Shown here: positions 33,217-40,800 of the stretch, in pieces
Layout: each line of letters begins with the position of its first letter
Position numbering within the stretch: the stretch's first letter is position 1
From: an uncultured Caulobacteraceae bacterium
Lineage (GTDB): Bacteria; Pseudomonadota; Alphaproteobacteria; Caulobacterales; Aquidulcibacteraceae
Assembly (NCBI GenBank): GCA_902826145.1
Contig: CADEDT010000003.1
Coordinates: 16,786 to 80,785 of the forward strand
Length of the DNA: 64,000 nt
Direction of reading: 5' to 3'
The notes under the pieces: model-generated
Told to the model about the DNA's origin: nothing
The model's database searches: none
Seen by the model: the letters and a program-made list of their open reading frames with translations, nothing else
Translations under genes and position numbers: made by a program

Positions 33217-34101
33217 CTAACGCTCCGCTAGGTTTGCCGCGCCCGTGCTTTGCTCGAAGGCCGCCACAATTTTTCGGTAGATTGGATGGCCGCTGGTTTG
33301 CAGATGGCGGTCGTGCAATCGCTCGATTGGCCGAATTTCCATAAGCGTCGAACACAGAAATGCTGCATCACCGGCAAGAAGCTCGTCTTTCGAGATGTGA
33401 TCTTCGACGCATTCAATTCCTAGCGCTGCGCAAATTTCCAATATTGCGCGCCGTGTTATGCCGGGAAAAACATCGGCGCCAATCTCCGGTGTACGCAGGC
33501 CGTTCTTGTTCAGAAGAAAGATGTTCGCTGCCGAAGCTTCGGTCACGTGACCGTCGCGATCCAATAGAATGCCATCGGAAAAGCCGGCACGCTCGGCGTT
33601 GCGCCGCGCCAGGTAGCTGTTGACGTACAAGCCACACACTTTCCAAGCGATAGGCATGGCCGCGCTGGAAACCCGTTCAATGTCGGAAATGCAGCACGTT
33701 ATTGGCTTGTCGACGAGCCGCTGTGTTGGCACCGCGAACATCGCTACGTCGACAGGCCTGCGATCTGCGCCCGTAAGCCACAGTTCTGGGCCGCCGCGAT
33801 AGGCGATTGGGCGGACGTAGCATGTTGAGCCCGGGCGCTGCTGAACCAGGCTCATAGCCGCCTTGGTCAGTTCCGCGCTTGTCCATTCGAAGGGCATTCC
33901 CATGTTCTTCGCCGACTGTGCGAAGCGGGAGAAGTGATCGTTCGCGCGGAATAGTAGATGCTCTGCGCCGGTCCAGTACGCCATCAAGCCATCGAAGACG
34001 CCAGTACCCATGTGAAGCGAAATGCTGGCTATGCTCGGCGAGGTAGCGCCGGCGGGAAGCAGCTCGCCGTTGAGCCACACCAGAGGCAGCAGCTCACTCA
34101 T
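33217..34101 (-). CDS. Class IV PLP aminotransferase, BCAT-like
   Basis: A 294-residue PLP enzyme of fold type IV. Key parts are SLHMGTGVFDGLMAYWTG (about 28-45, branched-chain aminotransferase-like), the arm CYVRPIAYRG, the PLP lysine K154 in AWKVCGLY and HVTEASAANIF near 185-195. The BCAT-like features favour a keto-acid transaminase over 4-amino-4-deoxychorismate lyase, which shares the fold. I start it at the ATG at 34101, because an in-frame extension to 34272 lies inside the upstream gene; the two genes overlap by 8 nt (ATGAGTGA). It is the last enzyme of the aryl-precursor operon and probably aminates a p-aminophenyl alpha-keto acid. The exact substrate and the product stereochemistry are unknown. 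Confidence 0.85.
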   Translation of the reverse strand: MSELLPLVWLNGELLPAGATSPSIASISLHMGTGVFDGLMAYWTGAEHLLFRANDHFSRFAQSAKNMGMPFEWTSAELTKAAMSLVQQRPGSTCYVRPIAYRGGPELWLTGADRRPVDVAMFAVPTQRLVDKPITCCISDIERVSSAAMPIAWKVCGLYVNSYLARRNAERAGFSDGILLDRDGHVTEASAANIFLLNKNGLRTPEIGADVFPGITRRAILEICAALGIECVEDHISKDELLAGDAAFLCSTLMEIRPIERLHDRHLQTSGHPIYRKIVAAFEQSTGAANLAER

Positions 34102-34999
34102 CCGTCTCGTGACGGCGACCCGCTGCGTGGTCGAGATGCTCGAACAAATAGACGGCTTGTTTCTTGTAGAGTTCGGCGTGCTCGCCGAGCTGCTCTTTTG
34201 CGCCGGTAAGCATCGCGTCGAATGCGGCGCGATCACCTGATGTGGCGGCGTAGTCGAGTTTTTCGAGAGCATCTATCAGCCGGCGTCGCGCGCCGTGAGC
34301 GAGAGGGTTTTTGGCTTGGATCTCCCAATAGACGTGCGGCGCGCCCGTTACGACGCGCGCGGCGAGGCGCGTTGCCACTTCTGTTGGAGGCGGTGCGAAT
34401 GCCAAGCTCTCCGGCGTCCGCGAAGACAGGTAGGCGATGAGGAAGGCGTGCAGGGACGCCTGCGACTCCGCAGCCATGCGATCGTGAGTGGTGGCGTCTA
34501 CAACCAGCATTTCGATGCCGGCGCGCTCCAGCGTGGCGTGGAGGCGTTTCGTGCCCGCGCCGGGACGTATCGGAGTGACGGCGAAAGTTCGTCCTTTCCA
34601 ACTCAAACCCGGCCCGAATAGTGGGTTGATAGACATCAATTCGCAGCCAATTCGCGGTGCGACCGCTTCGATGGCGTCGACGTAGGCGCGCTTAACCGAC
34701 GTACAATCAACAAGGAGCGCGGAAGGCGGCAGTTCAATTGCAATCGAAGCGCCCACCTCAACGGCAAGCGCGTCTGGAACGGCTAGCACCACGAGATCAG
34801 CACTTCCGAGCATTGCCTTGGCGTCGGCGCTGGGATTGCGAATGTCGATTTCGATTTGCCCGCTCGCGGGCGCGATATCCATCCCGCGTACAGTGTGGCC
34901 GTCCGCCGTTAGAATTTCGAAGAGCGTTGCACCCATTCCGCCGTTGGCGCCAACCACCAACGCGGAGTGGAAGCGGTCTGTGTCACTCTTAGTAGACAC
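34094..34999 (-). CDS. Prephenate dehydrogenase-like enzyme, probable 4-amino-4-deoxyprephenate dehydrogenase (PapC-like)
   Basis: A 301-residue TyrA-family oxidoreductase: Rossmann motif VVGANGGMGATLFEIL (about 15-30), LVVLAVPDALAVEVG, then INPLFGPGLSWKGR and a helical C-terminal dimer domain. TyrA enzymes oxidatively decarboxylate prephenate or arogenate. In a cluster with aminodeoxychorismate synthase and a chorismate mutase, the PapC role known from pristinamycin and chloramphenicol pathways fits: 4-amino-4-deoxyprephenate to p-aminophenylpyruvate. The start is GTG at 34999, preceded by GGAG seven bases upstream, and overlaps the previous gene by 11 nt. It has no fused mutase or regulatory ACT domain, which agrees with a dedicated secondary-metabolism enzyme. 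Confidence 0.82.
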   Translation of the reverse strand: MSTKSDTDRFHSALVVGANGGMGATLFEILTADGHTVRGMDIAPASGQIEIDIRNPSADAKAMLGSADLVVLAVPDALAVEVGASIAIELPPSALLVDCTSVKRAYVDAIEAVAPRIGCELMSINPLFGPGLSWKGRTFAVTPIRPGAGTKRLHATLERAGIEMLVVDATTHDRMAAESQASLHAFLIAYLSSRTPESLAFAPPPTEVATRLAARVVTGAPHVYWEIQAKNPLAHGARRRLIDALEKLDYAATSGDRAAFDAMLTGAKEQLGEHAELYKKQAVYLFEHLDHAAGRRHETDE

Positions 35000-35765
35000 C
35001 TTCGCGCTCCATGATCTCGAAAAGGCTTCTTACATTGTCCTTTTCGAAGCGTGCGGACGATCCGCGTGACACGATCTCGATCTGCATCCCGGAGTTTTCG
35101 TCACGGCGCGAAAACATCTGCTTCAAACCGCCGACTTCGTATATGCCGCCGATGAAGCCAAAGTTACGTGCTGAAAGCTCGCCGCGAACGCCGTCGATGT
35201 CGTCGACTTCAACTGCAACGTGCTGAACTCCCGGGCCGTAAGAGTCGATGTACAAGGATACGTTCGAATTCTCGCTCGTTCCTTCGACGAGAACAAATGT
35301 GACGTTGCCGGCCTCGAGCACAGCTGCGTTCATGCCGCTAAATGCGCCTTCGATCGACCAGCGCTCTACCATCGAAAACCCGAGACTTTCCTCATAGAAC
35401 TTGATCGCTTGATCCAAGTCGCGAACGGCTATGGCGATGTGGTCGATACGCACCGCTTGCGCCTGCAAGGTGTGCTCACCCTCGCCAATGGCCTTTCTCT
35501 CGATAGTGCAAGCTTCTCGGATAATCGCTTGCCATAAGCGTTTGATCAGGGCGGGTTGAAGGCCCAACGCCTCGCCTTGCGCGGCGCGCGACGCCATAAT
35601 CGCCGCCATCCGTTCCGGCTGCATAATCGCGATCTTGCCGTCCTTTTTTAGTTCAGCAACTTTTCGAATGACATCGAAACGCTTGGCGAGCAGCGAAAGA
35701 AGCTCGCTGTCGATTTCATCCAGTTGTTGGCGCAGAGCCGCAAGACCAGCGTGATCGTCACTCAT
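34989..35765 (-). CDS. Chorismate mutase (AroQ) fused to half-length HPPD/4-hydroxymandelate synthase-like VOC dioxygenase
   Basis: A 258-residue fusion. Residues 8-92 are an AroQ-type chorismate mutase (LRQQLDEIDSELLSLLAKRF and VIRKVAELK), expected to turn 4-amino-4-deoxychorismate into 4-amino-4-deoxyprephenate (PapB role). Residues 105-258 form a vicinal-oxygen-chelate domain resembling the catalytic C-terminal half of 4-hydroxyphenylpyruvate dioxygenase and hydroxymandelate synthase: H109 (VRIDHIAIAV), H182 (YGPGVQHVAVEVDDI) and E230 (SGMQIEIVSRG) match the iron triad, followed by the typical end DNVRSLFEIMEREG. The usual ~150-residue N-terminal half is missing; the mutase takes its place. 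The expected substrate is p-aminophenylpyruvate. The start ATG at 35765 overlaps the PabAB stop by 8 nt; an in-frame upstream start at 35780 is less likely. Confidence 0.85.
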   Translation of the reverse strand: MSDDHAGLAALRQQLDEIDSELLSLLAKRFDVIRKVAELKKDGKIAIMQPERMAAIMASRAAQGEALGLQPALIKRLWQAIIREACTIERKAIGEGEHTLQAQAVRIDHIAIAVRDLDQAIKFYEESLGFSMVERWSIEGAFSGMNAAVLEAGNVTFVLVEGTSENSNVSLYIDSYGPGVQHVAVEVDDIDGVRGELSARNFGFIGGIYEVGGLKQMFSRRDENSGMQIEIVSRGSSARFEKDNVRSLFEIMEREGVY

Positions 35766-37842
35766 TCGTGGCTCCAGCACCTTGCTGAGACGCGGCGCGG
35801 CATAGTGTGTCGCGTATGAGTTGGCTTTTCAGCATGGCCTCTTCAAACTCGGCGGAAGGATCGGATAGCGCGACCAATGCGCCGCCCGCGCCGATGGTTA
35901 CGGTGTCGTCTTCAATTACAGCCGTGCGAATGACAATGTTCAAATCGACGGCGCCGTCCAGGGAGAGAAAGCCGATCGCGCCGGAATAGACGCCCCGCGA
36001 ACGGCCTTCCAGATCGTCGATGATTTGCATTGTCCGCACCTTCGGCGCGCCTGTCATCGAGCCGCCAGGGAACATGGTCCGCACGCAGTCGACGGCGTCG
36101 TATCGCGGCGACAGTTGGCCGACGACAGTGCTCACCATCTGATGGACGCTTGCGTAGCTTTCTATATGACACAGACGCGGGACCGTCACGGTGCCAATTT
36201 CGCAGGTCCGTCCAAGATCATTACGAATGAGATCGACAATCATCAAGTTCTCGGCGCGATCCTTCTCGCTATTGCTTAGCTGATCGCGCAGCTGTGCGTC
36301 TTCCTCAGCGTCGGCGCTGCGCTTTATTGTGCCCTTGATGGGTTTCGATTCAACGCGCCCGCTTGAATCGATCTGCACGAAGCGTTCCGGCGAGCAACAC
36401 AACACGCTTAAGCGACCGAAGCGGAGCAGGGCGGCGTAGGGCGCGGGGTTGTGCTTACGCAAGGCGCGGTACGCGGCGAAAGTGTCGAGACTGAGCTTCC
36501 CGCGCGATTGGTTCGTCAAGCACACCTCATAACTTTCGCCATCAACGATGTTCTGTAGCGCCTTTGCGATAAGACGTAAGTAGGCCTCTCGCCCGTGATG
36601 CAACGCGAATACGCCGTCGTCACTTCCGGTTCCTAGATCAATGTCGGCGGTCTCTCCGGCAGCGTTCTTCAGAATGATCTCGGCATGGTCAAACCAGTGC
36701 TCCGCACGGCGCGCGTTCGCGGGCGCGTCAAGACATACGAGCCACGCGCGCTGATCGACATGATCGAACGCCACGAAGCGATCGGCGAAGATTAGCTGCG
36801 CATCGGGATGAGGACTCTTGTGGGCCAGCTGTCCGCCCGTATCCGCTTTGATCTCGTAGCCCAGATATCCTACAAATCCACCGCTGAACGGGAACGGTAG
36901 GGCGGTGGAGTTGCAGCCGATTTCGGCGAGCCGCCGCTTGAGATAGTCGAAGATGGTTTCTCGGAACGTCTCATTTTGATTGCTGCAACGGCGCGTGATC
37001 CGCTGCTCAACTACATCATAGGATAGAGTTTCCGAGTTGGGGCCGGCGTCGTCGCCCATAAAAGAGAAACGCGACCGGCCCTCTATAACGGCGCTGCTGT
37101 CTAGCCAGAACGCATTCGCAGAATCTCCATAGAGCGCGGCGAATGCGGACTCTGCAGACGGTGTGTCACGGAGTTCACGCGTAAAGATCTGCAAGGAACA
37201 TCGCCTTTTGGCTCGCTTAGCTGTTCGCGAGCTATTTCTGGCAAGCCTCGGCCGGTCGCTTGCATTCGCTCGCGCCGCGAGATCCAAGAAATTCGCTATG
37301 AGTCTGTCGCCGTGCTCAGTGCTTACGGATTCTGGATGAAACTGCACGCCCCACAGGGGGCGCGAAATGTGCCGCAAGCCCATAACGAGCCCGTCGCGCG
37401 TCGATGCAGTTTCGCGAACTTCGGGCGGCAGGTCGCGCACGACAAAGGAATGATAGCGCACTGCGCGGAACGGCGATGGCAGGCCCTCGAAAAGTTCTTC
37501 TCCACTATGCACAACGTCGCTTAGGCGCCCATGCATCGGTTCGGGGGCATGCACAATTCGTCCGCCGAAGTAGTGCGCGATGCCTTGGTGCCCGAGGCAA
37601 ACGCCAAGGATTGGGTAGCGCCCGTCTGCGATTGCATCACCGCATAAGCCAAAATCACCCGGTCGGTCGGCGCGACCGGGGCCCGGCGAGAGTATGATGG
37701 CGTCAAACTCGCGCTGCCGTAGCGAGTCCCAGCTCGTCTCATCATTGAGCACCACGATTGGGTCAACGCCGCTCACACGCGCCGTCAGCTGCACCAGATT
37801 GTACGTGAAGCTATCGTAGTTATCGATGACGAGAACGCGCAC
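35758..37842 (-). CDS. PabA-PabB fusion: 4-amino-4-deoxychorismate synthase (PapA-like)
   Basis: A 694-residue two-domain enzyme. Residues 1-195 are a class I glutamine amidotransferase (VRVLVIDNYDSFTYNLVQL start, nucleophile in GVCLGHQG near residue 80, FHPESV). Residues from about 235 are a chorismate-binding domain with KPIKGTIKR near 500; the lysine in PIKGT is typical of aminodeoxychorismate synthase, where anthranilate synthase has Ala. Later motifs are FPGGSMTGAPK and RGVYSGAIGFL. The product is 4-amino-4-deoxychorismate. The start is GTG at 37842 with AGGGAG upstream, 10 nt after the NRPS stop. The following mutase and dehydrogenase suggest a p-aminophenylpyruvate route rather than folate PABA. 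Confidence 0.92.
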   Translation of the reverse strand: MRVLVIDNYDSFTYNLVQLTARVSGVDPIVVLNDETSWDSLRQREFDAIILSPGPGRADRPGDFGLCGDAIADGRYPILGVCLGHQGIAHYFGGRIVHAPEPMHGRLSDVVHSGEELFEGLPSPFRAVRYHSFVVRDLPPEVRETASTRDGLVMGLRHISRPLWGVQFHPESVSTEHGDRLIANFLDLAARANASDRPRLARNSSRTAKRAKRRCSLQIFTRELRDTPSAESAFAALYGDSANAFWLDSSAVIEGRSRFSFMGDDAGPNSETLSYDVVEQRITRRCSNQNETFRETIFDYLKRRLAEIGCNSTALPFPFSGGFVGYLGYEIKADTGGQLAHKSPHPDAQLIFADRFVAFDHVDQRAWLVCLDAPANARRAEHWFDHAEIILKNAAGETADIDLGTGSDDGVFALHHGREAYLRLIAKALQNIVDGESYEVCLTNQSRGKLSLDTFAAYRALRKHNPAPYAALLRFGRLSVLCCSPERFVQIDSSGRVESKPIKGTIKRSADAEEDAQLRDQLSNSEKDRAENLMIVDLIRNDLGRTCEIGTVTVPRLCHIESYASVHQMVSTVVGQLSPRYDAVDCVRTMFPGGSMTGAPKVRTMQIIDDLEGRSRGVYSGAIGFLSLDGAVDLNIVIRTAVIEDDTVTIGAGGALVALSDPSAEFEEAMLKSQLIRDTLCRAASQQGAGATNE

Positions 37843-37852
37843 AATGATCTCC

Positions 37853-40800
37853 CTAGTGCGGCTCTGCCGATTGTGTGGATCGGCGGGGATGCGGCAGGAA
37901 TTCCCGACTGCGGGCGTGGGCAAAGAACGTTCGAAGCCACGATTGTGTCGCCGCGAACTGATTGAGCTCAAGTCTGTCGAAGATTGCCCAGGACCTGGTG
38001 CTATCCAGAGGTATGTCGCGCGCGCCTGTCTGCGGCGCCGTCTGCTTCAAGACAACTCCAAGCGCGGGCTCAAGCGCCGAGTCTTGCAGCGTTCGCGCCG
38101 TGGCCTCCATCCCAAATGCGTCTTGGTCGATTAGCTCGACGGCATAGCCATCCGCAACCAGAGCTTTCACGACCTCAGCATAACTGATTGGGTGGCGCGA
38201 TGTGAGATGATAGCTGGGCTCATTCGCGTCCTCATCGGCGAGGCGTACGATCCACTCGGCCATGACGTCTACTGGAACAAGGGACAACGCTGGATCGATC
38301 TTGTTCGCGGCGATACCCAGCGAGATGGCCGCTTGTAGGAAGCGTGGAAAGAAGTGATCGGCGATGTTGATCTGGAATTTTCCCGTCACGGAATGTGGCG
38401 CCACCGTCGAAGCGCGATATATGGCCGCCGAACCGCCTGATGCTCGAAACGCCTCAACCGCACCCTCAGCGAGGAATTTGCTCTCACTGTAGGCCTCGGT
38501 GAGTGTCTGACCAAGGTCAAGGTCGCGCTCGCTGAGGGTTGGTGGGTTCTGTGCGTGTCTCCACACACCAGCAACGCCGATTGACGAAACGTGGTGGAGC
38601 GCCGCACCGCGAGATACTGCAAGCTCTATGACGGCGCGCATGCCGTTCGTGTTCGCGCGAATGATCTCGCTTGGAGAAGCTACGTGTCGCACGTCGGCCG
38701 CAGCGTGGAAAATGTGATCAAGCGGTGCGGGGGCAGACCAAGCGTTCCAGGTCGCCGCGCCGTTGGCAATGTCCGCTGCAAACGCGCGGACACGTAGTTC
38801 AATTTGACGCGCTGCCTCGTCGCCGAAGTACCACTGCAGCACGCCGCGCAGGCGCTCAGTCGCAGCTTTGTCGTTTGCCGCGCGCACAGGGCAGTAAATC
38901 TGGGTAGTGGTGGCGTTCACCAACGCCTGGAGGATATGCGCGCCCAGAAATCCGGTGGCGCCTGTTAGAAGCACGCCCCGGCTGTTCGATACCGGGGTTG
39001 AGCGAGTTGTGGTCAGGCTGAAGTGAGCAGGAAGCCGCGCGCGTTGCGAAAGAGCCGCAGATTCTTGGTGTTCGCTCCTAGGCAACGCTGCCGCGAATTC
39101 GGAGAGCGTCTGGTGAGTGAAGAGCGTCTGCGGTTTTACGTAGAAGCCTGCTAGGCGCATATGCGCGGCAACTTGGATGGCGGAAAGTGAGCTGCCGCCA
39201 ATATGGAAGAAGTTGTCCTCTCTGGCGGGTAAAGATGCCAGACCAAGCACGGACATCCATGCTTCCGCGACCTTGGTTTCCGTGGCGCCGATTGGGGGGT
39301 TCGTCGTGGATCGTGATTGCCGCGAATTAGGAAGCGCGGTCCGATCGACTTTCCCGTTGTGGGTTACCGGCAGGGAAGAGATGAACTCGATCGAGCTTGG
39401 GTTCATGTATGATGGCAGGCGTTGCTTGAGATACTCCCGAATGCCTGCCTCCCGCTTGGACAGTTGAGATCGTGAAATAGGTCGATTGGTCGCTGGGGTT
39501 CCCAAGGTGTGAGCACCGCTGGGCCAAACAATATTGCCACCCTCTTTTCCTATAGGTTGAAAGGCAACATCGAACGCACCTTCGCGGTCAGCGCTGAGCC
39601 AACTAGTGCGCGCGGCGATTTTCGCGTTACGAGCGGCCGCGATGATTCCCGCGGGCGTGACTCCGTTTTTGCTAAACCAAGCATGGGGGACGCGGCGCCA
39701 GCCCAGTGGGCGCGGGTCTCTGTCTAGTTCCCTCGCCAGCGCAGAGAACGCGAGGTCATCAAGCCGCTCGGGTGTTTCACGCCAATCGACGTCAATTCGC
39801 GTCTGCGTATTTAGAGTAACGCTAACATCATAACGATAGCGGCTGATCTCATTGGCTTCAGACATCAGCTTTGGCGAGACGTGGAGGCCAGCGCTGCGCC
39901 GGGCGGCAAAGTCCGCGAACAATGCCGGATGGACAAGGAGCTCGTGCTCGTTGGCCTTGAGACGCGCGATCTCGGCAAAGACCCGGCGCTCCTCTTGACT
40001 TCGCGCACGTGCCACTTCGTCAAGAAAGTGATCGTGAAGATGTGCCGCGCGTACGTCGCCGATAAATATCTGTCCGCCCGGATTGGTGCGCGACGCTGCT
40101 AGCTCAAGGACGTGGCGCAAATAGTCTTCGTCTGAAAAATACTGAATGACAGAATTCAGAATGACCAAGTCGTAGGTGCGATCCGCGAAGACCTCCACAT
40201 GCGCTGCAGCGCAGACGAAACACGTGTTTGTCGCGCCGGATATGCAAGCGCGCTGTTGCGTCTGTTCTATAACGACGGGTGAGATGTCAGTGGCGTCGTA
40301 GCGTGCGCACCGGGGCGCCAGGTGTTCAAGCAATAGTCCTGTTCCACACCCAATCTCAAGAACCTCCGGCGGCCCTGTCCTTGGTTGTTGCGACAGAAGC
40401 TCTTCTATCCGCGCCACTGTTGTGTCGCGCCACTTTTCCATTTGATTGAGTGGAATAGGACGTGCGTCGCTGCTCTGATGCCATCCGGCGAACTGATCAA
40501 AGTTGCCATCATGCATAAAATCGAACAGCTGGCGCCATTCGTTGCTGGCGTCGCTGCGCGCTCCGCTGGTTGTTCGGGGGGCGACAAAGGCAGTGAGTCT
40601 CGCGCCGGTCTCTGAACTGAGATCATAACGCACCGCCGCCTCAGCGACATCCGGGTGTTGCGTGAGGATCGCTTCGATCTCTCCCAGTTCAACACGGAAA
40701 CCTTGGATCTTTACTTGGTTGTCGCGCCGGCCTCGGAACTCCAGTTGCCCATTGCGCCAGCGGCCAGAGTCGCCAGTGGCGAACCAGCGCTTGCCGATGT

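Noticed and set aside
33217..34101. Aminotransferase as 4-amino-4-deoxychorismate lyase (PabC) for folate PABA
   Set aside because: PabC shares the fold, but the MGTGVFDGLMAYW and CYVRPIAYRG stretches are BCAT-like, and the operon has a mutase and dehydrogenase that would compete with a lyase. Not fully excluded.
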